In this document: positions 53,921 through 64,000 of the stretch, one piece after another | Numbering within the stretch: the first letter of the stretch is position 1 | Layout: the number at the start of each line of letters is the position of its first letter | Assembly: GCF_016802725.1 (NCBI RefSeq) | Contig: NC_052671.1 | Span: forward strand, 24,987,728-25,051,727 | DNA length: 64,000 bases | Source: Solenopsis invicta | Taxonomy: Eukaryota > Arthropoda > Insecta > Hymenoptera > Formicidae | Reading direction: 5' to 3' | Notes under the pieces: generated by a model | Seen by the model: the letters and a program-made list of their open reading frames with translations, nothing else | What the model was told of the DNA's origin: nothing | The model's database searches: none | Position numbers and translations under genes: made by a program

Positions 53921-56200
53921 TATTACCTTTTCCAAAAAAAGGTAAAAAAAGCGCCTATGTGTGTTGCGCGCAAATTATATTGAAGTTGTGTAATCTAATT
54001 AAAATGATATACGTTTATTAAAAAAAAAAATGTGTGAAATCTTTTAAAGTGCGCTTATTATAAAGAGAATATATTTTTTCTACAAAATTAAAGTAGTAGT
54101 ATCTGTATTTTCTTTGAAAAACTTCTATTCTAACCCAACTGGTAGTATCTTCAACATTTATATAAATCCCACGTGGTACTATCTCTGTATTGTCATTGAA
54201 AAATCTTTGTATTTTAAAAATTCAAGTGATAGCATTTTTAATTCTTATTGAAAAATTTCATTCTAACCCAAGTAGTATTTCCTTAAATATTATGTAATTT
54301 AATTCAACCTAAACGCATTTTTCCAAAAAAATCTTTTAAACAATCAAAGTGTACTATTTTTGTATTTCCATTGAAGAATCTTTCAATTTTAACCCAAGCG
54401 GTTGTATTTAATTTTAATAAGTTTCAATAGAATATATAATATTTAATTTAAAAGATTAAAGAGGAAACCGTACAAAATAAGAAAATTTTATTGAAATAAA
54501 AAATTTTTGATGTACAAAAACATGGCGCTGCTAGATAAAAAAAGCAGAAGAAGCATAAGAAAAAATGCAATAAATGTAACACTTGTAAGATATGCGTTAT
54601 AAAAGAAATTTGCGAAATAAGTTTTAGTTTTTTTAACTTTTAAGTAATTCTAATCGTAAGTTAAATTTAAGATACCACTTAAATTTTATTAAAAAAAATA
54701 AAGATTCTTAAAATATAAATTATTTAGGTTAAATTAAATTACAAAATTTTAATATATTATTTATTTTCAATTAAATACCACTTGGTTTGGAAGATTTTCA
54801 ATGACAATACAGAGATAGTAGCAATTATGATTTGTACAGAAATTATTCAATTCATCTCATTGCTTTTTCTATCTAGCAGCGCCATGTTTTTGTACATCAA
54901 AAACTTTTATTTTAATAAAATTTTCTTATTTTGTACCGTTTCCTCTTTCATCTTTTAAATTAAATATTATATATTCCATTGAAACTTAAAATTTTTCTAA
55001 AAAACTTCCATTAAAATTAAATACAACCGCTTGGGTTAAAATTGAAAGATTTTTCAATGGAAATACAAAAATAGTACACTTTGATTGTTTAAAAGATTTT
55101 TTTGGAAAAATGCGTTTAGGTTGAATTAAATTACATAATATTTAAGGAAATACTGCTTGGGTTAAAATAAAATTTTTCAATAAGAATTAAAAATACTATT
55201 ACTTGAATTTTTAAAATACAAAGATCTTTCAATGACAATACAGAGATAGTACCACGAGGGATTTATATAAAAGTTGAAGATACTACCAGTTGGGTTAGAA
55301 TAGAAGTTTTTCAAAGAAAATACAGCTACTACTACTTTAATTTTGTAGAAAAAGTATATTCTCTTTATAATAAGCGCAATTTAAAAGATTTCACACATTT
55401 TTTTTAAATAAACGTATATCATTTTTATTAGATTACACAACTTCAATATAAGTTGCGCGCAACACACATAGGCGCTTTTTTTACCTTTTTTTTGGAAAAG
55501 GTAATATATATATATATACACGTTTAAATTATGTATGACCTTGCTTTGGAATTATGAGTATTATGCATACGAGCATCCGCCGTATCGTTTTTATATAATT
55601 CACATGACGTGTACTCTTCTCTAGTTTTCATGAAAAACGGATTATTCTCACGTGCATTGAGTTTTTTTCAGTTTCGTATCGTTCTTAACCATTTTTTGCT
55701 TTTTCCATTTCCATTTCAGTATACGTTAAATCAGAATATGCATCACCTGCAGGCGTAATAGAAGTAATTTTACACCTGTCTAAATCTAATTATTTTTTTA
55801 ATGAATTATTTTTTATTGAAAATTAACGAATATAAGTAAATGTATATTTAAAGTAGTAGAGAGAGATATTTTGATCGTTGCTGTATCAATACAAATTGAA
55901 CAAAAATGCCTTCCACGGTTGCAGCTAGGTCTTCGTGCTTGTATTGTTTATGTGATTTTATACACTTTCCTCAAGTTTAATGAACTGCGCGCCAAAATAA
56001 TTTTCAGTCATAACCTTGAATTACGAATGATGCAGAACGCCTTGGCCATAGCAACACTATCACCCGACATTTTTGCCTATCATTTTATGAGAGGGCCTGG
56101 GTACATGGCTTCCTTAGCCGGAGAGGTAATTCACATAATAAAATGTGTACCGGTCGAAGGAAAATTGGCACAGACTCAAAATTGCTATGAGAAACTACCT
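53185..56200. repeat. Giant inverted repeat, arms of about 1.35 kb, 320-bp loop
   Basis: The left arm 53185-54545 is the reverse complement of 54864-56200. Landmarks: the AAAAACATGGCGCTGCTAG block at 54517 and its inverse at about 54880, a TTTTCATGAAAACTATGG-like block near 53745 and its inverse near 55620, and the glycoprotein fragment at both outer ends. The arms differ by scattered substitutions and by TA-microsatellite length (53860-53912 against 55500-55522). Confidence 0.85.
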
Positions 56201-56680
56201 GTATTAAGAGGAAATCAATCATTATTTCTGACTCCCCAAACCCATATATTATTGAGACAAGGCACTCAAATTAACTGCAACAACTTTGCTCCGCCTATGT
56301 ATCTCCTGGGGACTCTTGGTATAAAATTACTCCGAAACTAGTAGAAACAGTACCTCCGACAATCATGAAATCGACACTACGTTTTTGACGCGGTTCACTG
56401 AAAATCAGAGTCATTAAGGTGGAGTCACCAACCCTATTCTGGGTGCATATAGACCACGCCCGAGAAGACCTAGAGGAGTTACTGGAGAATCTTACTCGCA
56501 GAATGTCTAGAAGAGATAGATTCCTGCGCTTCATCGGACCCGTTTTTTTTGGCAAACAAGTAGCAATCCAAGAAAGGGGAGGATGGCAGAGGGAGGGTGG
56601 TGACCCACTTCCTGGCGGAGAACACTGTATTGATGGCCTTGCGCGACTGGAGCTGAGTGATCCGACGATCTATCTTTGAC
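55871..56680 (+). pseudogene. Chuvirus-like envelope glycoprotein fragment
   Basis: Open for 156 codons from 55871: FAYHFMRGPGYMASLAGEVI, GNQSLFLTPQTHILLRQGTQ and INCNNFAPPMYLLG. A frameshift near 56320 and stops follow; a second frame (56419-56680) carries HAREDLEELLENLTRR. The pattern of a Cys-containing ectodomain followed by this 'EDLEEL' region resembles Jingchuvirales (chuvirus) glycoproteins that occur in many arthropod genomes, often inside BEL/Pao elements. Recognition is from memory without alignment. It is an old, broken copy. Confidence 0.5.
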
Positions 56681-57010
56681 TTACATCAATTAGAGGATCG
56701 CTTCCGTGAAAGGAACTGGGAAGCCATCCTATGTGGGCTTGCTCACATCGAGCCAGAAGGTGCCAAAGCAAGATGACCCCGAAAGGTCCGAGAGCTCACC
56801 TGTTTGCTGCTGGAAAAACGAGAAGGGCGGATGCGGATCATCCGGCCCGTGAGGATTAACGCAGCAACCATCTCATTTGAATTAAAATGCGGGAGCAACA
56901 AAGAGATAAACAATCCTTAAGAACTGCTCATCCGCATGGGATGTGCTCAACGAACTAAGGAAGTAACAAACTCTGCGATACCTAGTATAAATGAGCAAGT
57001 AGCAAATTAG
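56680..57010 (+). other. Decayed coding remnant downstream of the glycoprotein
   Basis: Readable pieces such as DLHQLEDRFRERNWEAILCG and LLEKREGRMRIIRPVRINAA are separated by stops. They may belong to the same element as the glycoprotein. I do not recognise the protein. Confidence 0.3.
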
Positions 57011-57500
57011 CATAATTATAAGTTAATAAAATAAGAAAAGGAAAAAATGAAATATATAAAAAGGGGAAACGACCTCAAACTAATCCTAGATGGATATTTC
57101 ATGAAATAATTCTGTAAAAATAAATAGATAAAGCAACGGAAATACCTCTAAGATAAGCTTGGGATCAAAGAAATAGATACAATTAATAAAAGAAAACAAA
57201 ATCAGATAATAACAAAATTTTTTATAGAGGAAAAAAATAAGTCAACTTAATCATATGAACTTAAGATAAACCTTAAAACCTAGGTATAAACTTGAAAGGT
57301 TGATCTTGCATTATATACTTAATTATTAAATGAGTAACAAAAAAGGGGGGGGAACCATTAGGATAACCTTGGGCCCAGAGAAATTTAGTTTATACTAGCG
57401 TAAGTAAGTAATCATAATTCGGAGCAATTTATGATGTCGATTATTGCTTTTAAACAAAGAATGTACAATCTTAAAAAGGGTTAATAATTAATAATACGTG
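57010..57500. other. AT-rich spacer
   Basis: No feature supported; it has a G run near 57343-57351. Confidence 0.5.
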
Positions 57501-57534
57501 ATATTACTTAATCTTGTTCAATTTAGAATTGTGT

Positions 57535-57720
57535 TATGATTGAAAATTAATTCGGCGCGCAGTTCATTGAACTTGAGGAAAGTGCATAAAATCACATAAG
57601 TAATACAAGCACGAAGATCACCTAGCTGCGACCGTAGAAGGCATTCTTGTTCAATTTGTAAATATATATTTATTAAAGTAGTAGAGATAGATATTTTGGC
57701 CGTTGCTGTATCAATATGCG
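57535..57720 (-). pseudogene. Third, short copy of the glycoprotein N-terminal segment
   Basis: EQECLLRSQLGDLRACITYV and TFLKFNELRAELIFNHN match the segment in the two arms, with an extra residue. It sits on the minus strand, outside the palindrome. Confidence 0.6.
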
Positions 57721-57779
57721 AAAAAATTATAATTAAATAAAAAAAATTTTTAATATTTGTAATTGTATGCTTTTTATGA

Positions 57780-58240
57780 CAATAAAATGTACATATATAT
57801 ATATATATATATAATAAACTTAATTTTAACAAGTGAAGAAAGTAAAATTTTTAAAATCAAAAATTTGTCAGAAGGTAATTCTCTAAGCTTTTATTGTAAG
57901 TTATTAGAAAAAAAAGAAACATAATTATACCCTATGAAGTATTCACTGACTGATTGACGGATTTATGACAAAATGCTTCATGAAGAATCGTCTTGCTGAT
58001 ATAACGCAGAACATAAATAAAATATCGCGCGCGGTGCTACAAAAACAAAAAAGATCTTAAACACTTCTACCTACAAATATGACTATTTTGTATGCTACAT
58101 CTCCATAAATTGTTATGTAGAAAGCTCCATAGGTTTTCTAAAAAATTTTTTTAGGTGATTTCTTACGTTAATTTAAAACAGAGGATGTACGGTTATAGAT
58201 TATGTAATTGTAAGCGTAGATATAAGAGATAGAATTTATA
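57780..58240. other. AT-rich spacer with short TA run
   Basis: A TA microsatellite at 57794-57812; nothing else supported. Confidence 0.5.
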
Positions 58241-58278
58241 AGTAATTTAGAGTAGGGGACAGAGGGGACTCGGATCAC

Positions 58279-60759
58279 ATGCCGTTGGAGATGGAGTTCA
58301 GCGGGGGAGAAGAAGAAATGGATCCAGAAGAAAAACAAGAGGAAGAAGAGGAAGTGGAAATAGAAACGATTCTATGGAATGACGAGGCGAAGGAGATGTA
58401 TGCAGAAAGGACAGAGGAATTGTGTAACACGGAAGAGCTAGAAGAAAAGGAATCGGACACATTAGAAGAAGAATGGGAAAAGATAAAGAAGATTGTAAAG
58501 GTAGCAATGGTGAAGAAAAGAATAAAGAGAAGGAAGAAAGAGCTAGGTCATAAAGATTGGTGGGACAAAAGCTGCACCAGAAAGAAGAGAGAGGTAAAAA
58601 GAATCTACAAGAAATGAAAGAAAGGAAGAATAGAAAGAGACAGATATATAAAGGAGAAAAGAAATCTGAAAGAACTGCTAGAGAAGAAACGAAAGGAGAA
58701 GAGGAGAAAGGAAGAAGAGGAACTGAGAAAGATGAAAAATGAAGCAGACGTGGAAATATATAAATAGGAAGAGAGGGAGGAGAACAACGATAAACAACAA
58801 GATAGGAAAGGAAGAATGGAGAAAACACTTCATGGAACAGCAGCAAGAAGAAGAAGAAGAGGAAGAAATAGTGGAGGCAGAAATAATTAAAGCAGTTGGG
58901 AAAATGAAGGTCAAGAAAGCAGCAGGTATTGATGGGATTCCGGCAGAAGCATGGAAGTACGCGGGCAAAGAACTATGGAAAAGGCTGGTGAAGATAATGA
59001 AACGGATTTGGTATACAGGAGAGATGCCAAACAATTGGAGAATGAGCATAATTATGCCGTTATATAAAAGAGGAGAAAGGGAGAAAGCTAGCAATTACAG
59101 AGGTACGTCTATTCTTTGTTCGGCGTATAAGATCTATGCGGAAATTATCAGGAATAGACTGGAGACGGAGGTGGAAGATCGAGGCCTAGTTCCGGTGAGT
59201 CAGAAGGGTTTTAGAAGAGGGAGGTCGAACATTGGACAACATCTTCGTCCTTAGTCACTTGATGCAGAGGGAAAAAGGAAGAGGAGAAAGGAACGAAAAG
59301 ATATACATGCTCTTCGCGGATCTGAAGGCGGCCTTCGATAGAGTAAATAGAGAGGAACTATGGAAAGTGCTGAGGAGTATGGGTATAAAGGAGCAGCTGA
59401 TAGGAAGAATCGAAAAAATATATGAAGAGACGTAGACGGTTGTAAGAACGAAACAAGGTAACACGGAAAGTTTTGCAACAGGAAAAGGCGTTAGACAAGG
59501 ATGAGTGATGAGTCCACTCTTGTTCAATTTATATACAGCGGAATTAGAGCAGGTATTAAGGAACAGGGAGATAGGAGGCGTAGCAATAGGTAAGACAAGG
59601 ATATGGGAATTGGCGTATGCGGACGACATAGCGCTGATAGCAAAAAAATAGAGAAGCACTACGAGAAATGATGAGCACGCTCAAGCGTTTCTTGACAGAC
59701 AGGAAATTGAAATTATGTCCAGAGAAAACGAAGATAATGGTCTTTTATAGGAAAAAGAAAGAAAAAATAGAAAAATGGAAGTGGGGGAAAGAAGGAATTG
59801 AGGAAGTACAAGCGTTTAAATACTTAGGCTTTATATTAAATAACAGGGGTAGTTATAAGAAACATGTAAAAGAATTATGTGGTAAAGGTAGAATAGCAGT
59901 AAGGAAAGTATGGGAATTAGGAGACAGAATTTGTAGAAACGACATAAAGAGGAGATAGATGTTGTTCACATGCCTGATGCAAAGTGTGATGGCGTATGAG
60001 GTGGAAATCTGGGGATGGACAGAGATCGAGAAACTGGAGAATATAATGATGGACTACGTCAGGTGGATGTTTAGACTGGATTTTTGTACACCAAGATACA
60101 TCATCTCAAGAGAGCTGTTAATGGACAAATTAAAAGTCGGATGGGGGATCAGAGCGAGGAGATATGAGAATAGAATTAAAGTAGGGAGAAATAGTTGGAG
60201 TGTTGGAAAAATAGTTAAGGAGTGTTGGAAGGAAAAAGAGCAGAACAACTGGAGCGATATATATGGGATAGAAAGGGAGAGATACTATAACAGGAATGAC
60301 TGGAGAACAGAAGCGAAAGAGGTAAAAGAAGACGTGGGAAACGATTTGGAAAAGGACTTAATTGACAGGGAAAGAGATATTTAGAGGCAATGGGAGAACA
60401 AAAACATTAACGCGCCAAGATGCAATAGGAGATTTAAGAAAATAGGGTTAGATGTGAAGTTGCCGAATTACATAAAAAGTAGGAATGTAGAGGATTTAAG
60501 CAGAGGAGAGAAAATAAGAGCCAAGATAAAAGTAAGATGTGGTAATCTAGAACAAACGAATAAATATTGGTTAGAAGAAAGACAGAGACTATGTATATTT
60601 TGCGAAGAAGACTGGGACTGTCTAGAGCACTACGTCAAGGATTGCGTGAAAACAAGCGTATGGTTTGCGGATTTAGGAAATGATAAGGACAGAGTTGTAG
60701 AACAGATATGCGAGGAAGACACGGACAGGCGGAAGGAAGAAATATTGGAGAAGCTATAG
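58279..60759 (+). pseudogene. LINE ORF2 reverse transcriptase, many frame breaks
   Basis: The linker (58279-58617) is Glu/Lys-rich. RT blocks: KMKVKKAAGIDGIPAEAWKY, SNYRGTSILCSAYKIYAE, QKGFRRGRS, MLFADLKAAFDRVNREEL (catalytic Asp), VRQG followed by a TGA near 59501, and AYADDIALIA near 59615-59645. The thumb region (59668-60384) has KYLGFILNNRGSYKKHVKEL. The C-terminus has CIFCEEDWDCLEHYVKDC, a Cys-Cys-His-Cys motif as in the first LINE. Confidence 0.8.
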
Positions 60760-60839
60760 AAAGAGAGGAAAAGAGAATTAAAAAGAAGAAAGGAGGCAAG
60801 CGATGAGAGGGGAAAAAACAAAAATAATATTACCGAAAT

Positions 60840-61225
60840 AGTAGAGTAAGATAACAGGATTTAGATTGAAGAAATAGGTAATAACTGTAATATAAGGTAA
60901 TTGTATAATAATTGTATAAAGTATGGTAAATGTAAAGAGGCTGTAATCTCTAAATCATAGAATTAATAATTAATAATTGAATAGGTGAGAATAGGTACAA
61001 GTAATACAAAAAAGGCAATAGATAAACGGTGTAGGGAGAGCGTAGAATCTAAGTTACAGAGTAAATATTTGAGAGGCTGTTGCAAAGATAGGTAGAAGAG
61101 TAGGATTAGCTTAAAACAAGAACTGTACAAGCGGCGAGGGAATGGAAGGATGAGAGAGAATAGATTTTATGTAAACCAAGTCCACTTCTCGGCTGTAATG
61201 TAAGCTTGAAGTTAATAAATTATTA
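60840..61225 (+). other. LINE 3' untranslated region
   Basis: Purine-rich plus strand without open frames, ending in TAATAAATTATTATTTATTA. Confidence 0.5.
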
Positions 61226-61238
61226 TTTATTATATATA

Positions 61239-62155
61239 CCCTATGATCAGAAAGTACCGGGAATTTTTTATTTAAAAGTACCGCGCATGCGGGAACCGGT
61301 TTATTTTTTTTTCTTATGTTGGTACGACCTTAAGACGCACATCTGTCAGGTTTTAGTGCCATCCGATCATTAGTGTCTGCCTGGCGTACATCAGTCAACT
61401 TTTTTCATTTTGCCGCATTTTATCATGAATAATTTTGTTGAACAAAGAGTTTGTTTGAAATTTTGTGTTGCGAACGAAATTTCGTGTGCCGATGCACTGA
61501 AAATGTTGCAAAAAGCATTTTGCGAATCTGCTCTATCAAAAACAAGAGCATACGAGTGGTATAAAGACTTTAAAAGTGGTCGTACAGTGGTGGAAGATTT
61601 CCCTCGTTCCGGACGTCCATCGACGTCGAACACCGATGAAAACGTGAAGAAAGTGAAAGAAATGGTGCTTGAAAATCGTCATACCAGTTTAAGAGAGATG
61701 TCTAGTGAACTTGGCATTGCATATGGAACGGCACAGCATATTGTGGTTGATGTTTTGGGTATGAGATGCGTGGCAGCCAGGCTCGTTCCGAAGGATCTGA
61801 ATTTCTTGCAAAAACACCAATGAATTATTTGACCAAACATCAAGTAAATACCATCAAGCAAGCACCGTATTCACCTGATATGGCCCCGTGCAACTTTTTT
61901 TTGTTCCCCAAGTTGAAGTTGCCACTTCGTGGAAAGAGATTTCAGTCGATCGAGGAGATCAAAGAGAATGCGACGAGGGAACTAAAGGCCATCCCTTCGT
62001 CGGCCTACCAGGGATGCATGGAGGACTGGGTCAAGCGTTGGCACATGTGTGTTGCTTCAGATGGATCATATTTTGAAGGAGATAAAATAAATTTGCCTGA
62101 AATTTAACTCTATTTTGTTTTATTTAAAAATTCCCGGTACTTTCTGATCATAGGG
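61239..62155 (+). mobile_element. mariner F, internally deleted (917 bp)
   Basis: TIRs CCCTATGATCAGAAAGTACC at both ends in inverted orientation (31 bp or more), with TA at 61237-61238 and 62156-62157. The length is about 400 bp short of a full mariner. Confidence 0.9.
61424..62107 (+). pseudogene. mariner transposase F lacking most of the catalytic domain
   Basis: The N-terminal frame starts at 61424 (MNNFVEQRVCLKFCVANEI) and keeps both helix-turn-helix regions (RAYEWYKDFKSGRT; ELGIAYGTAQHIV). At about 61815 it jumps to YLTKHQVNTIKQAPYSPDMA and then PCNFFLFPK in the other frame. The region carrying the first two catalytic Asp is gone, and the third is Asn (usual form PCDFFLFPK). It could bind TIRs at most, and not cut. 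Confidence 0.85.
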
Positions 62156-62156
62156 T

Positions 62157-62207
62157 ATGTACATATATATATATATATATATGTACATATATACATATAT
62201 ATATATG

Positions 62208-62244
<37 letters not shown>
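62157..62244. repeat. TA-rich microsatellite with ATGTACATATATAC interruptions
   Basis: Mostly TA repeats, lying between two TA-flanked elements. Confidence 0.9.
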
Positions 62245-62245
<1 letters not shown>

Positions 62246-62248
<3 letters not shown>

Positions 62249-62627
62249 GGTGATTCAGAACGACCCATGTGTCCCTGTAAAGACGTGTTCTTAGATAAAT
62301 TCTGAGACGATTTTTCCTGTACGAAAATTTTATCCGACGCTTACTTTTTGAATAATAAGAGGATAAAGTTAGCAAATCACGGGCCGTGTACACATGGTAG
62401 ACAAAGGCGGCGCAACTCACCGTCCGACGCGGGCGCTTACCCGTATCGGACGGTGAGTTGCGCCGCCTTTGTCTACCATGTGTACACGGTCCGTGATTTG
62501 CTAACTTTATCCTCTTATTATTCAAAAAGTAAGCGTCGGACAAAATTTTCGTACAGGAAAAATCGTCTCAGAATTTATTCAAGAACACGTTTTTACAGGG
62601 ACACATGGGTCGTTCTGAATCACCCTG
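62246..62627. mobile_element. 382-bp palindromic MITE
   Basis: Starts CAGGGTGATTCAGAACGACC and ends with the exact inverse, flanked by TA on both sides (62244-62245 and 62628-62629). The two arms (62246-62436 and 62446-62627) are nearly perfect inverse copies, with a loop of about 10-20 bp. There is no independent coding; the mirrored open frames are a by-product of the palindrome. Ends match the CAGGGTG type seen in the fold-back element at 18.7-19.4 kb. Confidence 0.85.
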
Positions 62628-62637
62628 TATATATATA

Positions 62638-62912
62638 CAGGGTATCCGGGAACTAAAAAACTTACCGCTTTGACAACTTAACCCTTAAACACACCGATCC
62701 TGTAAAATACGGAAACACATTTTTGGGTCTGGGAGACTTTTTCAACTTTGAGAAGCTATAATTTTGATTACAACCAATATTTTTCTACGATTTTTTTTTT
62801 TAAACAAAAGTTCAAAATCTCAGGAGTGTGACTGCATAATCGGCATTACCGACAAATAATTTATTGTGAAGTTATAAAAGCAAAACCATTAAGCAAACAT
62901 GAGAAATTGGTT
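62638..62912. other. Sequence starting with another CAGGGTATCCGGGAAC end
   Basis: A TA-flanked CAGGGTATCCGGGAACTAAA directly follows the MITE and may be the end of a further transposon, but no matching inverse end lies within the window. Confidence 0.35.
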
Positions 62913-63250
62913 AAAAATCCACTTTTCCTTCAAAAAGTCATATCTTCGCAACAACAAACGTTTAGGGACTTTCAAATACGGCGTTTTAAAGCTAAAGAGT
63001 CGCACTTTCAAAATAAAATTTGGCACATTTCTTTTAAAAAGTATAATTATGTAACATGGAGAATATGAGGTATTTTTGGGCATCTAAAAATCCACAAAAA
63101 AAATCATATCTTTGCAACAAAAAACTTTAAAGAACTTTACAATACGGCGTTTTAAAGCTAAAGATTCATACTTTCAAAAAAAATTATATTATTGTCATTT
63201 CTATTAAAAAATGTACTTATGTAACAAGGCGAATATGAGGAATTTTTGAT
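62913..63250. repeat. 173-bp tandem repeat, two copies
   Basis: Copies start at AAAAATCCAC (62913 and 63086). They share ATACGGCGTTTTAAAGCTAA and a GAATATGAGG near the end. Divergence is moderate. Confidence 0.8.
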
Positions 63251-63259
63251 TAAATCGTG

Positions 63260-63900
63260 TCTAAAATTAAAAATTGATGTGTTTCATGATATATTTCGGA
63301 AAAACTCTTTTTTCTACAACATTTTATAGTATTCCAACTATAGACAGAGTATATGCGAGTAACATCTGCAAATCGACTTGTTCGAACGTATTTTGTCCAG
63401 TTTTTTTATGTAAAACACTCACAAAAAAAGTTTCACTTACACACTATATGGGTCGCATTGACCCTAACAAAACTTTGCTGCCGTTCCGTTCGAATTCCAG
63501 TTGACCAAAAAAATTGATCAACTATATCAATTGAAAGAGGAGATTTCAAACTTTTTTTACGTCTTGGTCCGAACCTCCTATCTCATTCTGTCTTCACATA
63601 GCAAGCGTTCAAACTTCATATAGGGTCTCTCAGACCCATTTACGTGTTTAAGAGTTAAAGGAGATAAAAAGAGACAAAAAAGTCTTATACATTTTGCGAT
63701 ATTTGCTATAATTATCAAATTATAAAATAAAACGTATGAGCCAATGTGTGGTGACGCCGCGCCATCGCGCTTAGCTCGTAGGCAAGAGCGCGCGGCGGGA
63801 CAGATAACGCGTTGTTTGAATTTGCACGGTGCGATGATCTGAATTTGCCGCAGCGCGTGTACAGTGCGTTGCATTGATGCCTGGGGTACCGATTTTAAGA
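63260..63900. other. Unassigned DNA with a GC-rich patch
   Basis: Mostly AT-rich; 63745-63870 is CpG-rich (GCGCGGCGGG). Short open frames have no recognisable domain. Confidence 0.4.
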
Positions 63901-63906
63901 ACCACG

Positions 63907-64000
63907 TTTCTTTCTTAGTTATTTTTACGTTCATGACCAAATGCTGCTGTCAACGATCACCGCAGCATTTGGTCATGAACATAAAAATAATCAAGAAAGA
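63907..64000. repeat. Hairpin at the window edge
   Basis: Arms 63909-63947 and 63962-64000 are inverse copies (39 bp, two or three mismatches) around a 14-bp loop. The right arm reaches the last base, so the true arm may be longer. Confidence 0.8.

Larger units (their letters stand above)
58246..61225 (+). mobile_element. Second long LINE, 5'-truncated
   Basis: Starts within the end of the endonuclease domain (GDSDHMPLEME near 58268) and runs through RT and the C-terminal region to a 3' end with an ATT-rich tail at 61215-61230. It is purine-rich like the first LINE and shares its layout, but it is clearly diverged. Target duplications were not found; mariner F lies immediately at its 3' tail. 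Confidence 0.75.

Noticed and set aside
53857..54850. Possible genes in the AT-rich inner part of the giant inverted repeat
   Set aside because: No frame over 60 codons with recognisable content; repeated 'CCCAA-TGGTA-TAT' text comes from arm symmetry and local repeats.
62148..62656. Two mirrored 100+ residue open frames around 62.4 kb
   Set aside because: They are the same sequence read on both arms of a palindromic MITE, and they extend into TA microsatellite.

Overview
This 64-kb window looks like an AT-rich, transposon-dominated insect chromosome segment. The mix of elements fits a hymenopteran, and most likely an ant: decayed mariner copies of several families, a BEL/Pao LTR retrotransposon, Polinton/Maverick elements with spliced protein-primed polymerase genes, P-like and hAT relics, and an arthropod-type viral glycoprotein. 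The host group is an inference from these families only. I see no confident single-copy host gene. The best candidate is one short MORN-repeat exon near 5.5 kb. No tRNA, rRNA or CRISPR array was found.

Layout. 1-4.0 kb: the right-hand part of a broken Polinton (polymerase fragment, zinc/acidic protein, spliced gene). 4.0-7.0 kb: AT-rich DNA with GA microsatellite, fold-back repeats, the MORN-like exon and a 119-bp tandem repeat. 7.05-12.29 kb: a long minus-strand LINE with a 15-bp target duplication. 12.59-14.26 kb: a 5'-truncated RTE-like LINE with an 11-bp target duplication. 14.3-19.4 kb: AT-rich spacer, a hAT relic, a mariner with both TIRs, and a 722-bp fold-back element. 19.7-23.8 kb: a deleted copia element invaded by a mariner. 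24.4-26.8 kb: a P-element-like relic. 27.3-30.2 kb: two more mariners. 30.4-31.2 kb: CpG-rich DNA. 31.44-38.47 kb: a BEL/Pao element with both LTRs. 38.7-52.9 kb: a nearly complete 13.5-kb Polinton bounded by inverted repeats. 53.2-56.2 kb: a giant inverted repeat carrying a chuvirus-like glycoprotein fragment, followed by further pieces. 58.2-61.2 kb: a 5'-truncated LINE. 61.2-64 kb: a deleted mariner, a 382-bp palindromic MITE and tandem repeats.

The Polinton is the centrepiece. Its left half, read leftward, carries the virion module: a small basic protein, a PLA2-domain protein, an adenain-like protease, the penton protein, a 54-residue protein and the major capsid protein. Its right half carries, rightward, a packaging ATPase, a DUF8207-like protein, a fiber-like protein and the integrase, and then leftward the protein-primed DNA polymerase. 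A spliced gene of unknown function lies beyond that. A divergent promoter with TATA and initiator separates the two halves. A gene of unknown function sits in both terminal inverted repeats. Several genes are broken by single nonsense codons or frameshifts, so this copy is inactive but young enough to read.

The most unusual signals are these: (i) short tandem microduplications (8-38 bp) scattered through the BEL/Pao element and recurring in the Polinton; (ii) an in-frame duplicated exon in the spliced Polinton gene; (iii) two mariner copies that lost one TIR and are flanked by about 50-bp direct repeats of host DNA; (iv) the 1.35-kb-arm palindrome carrying the glycoprotein.
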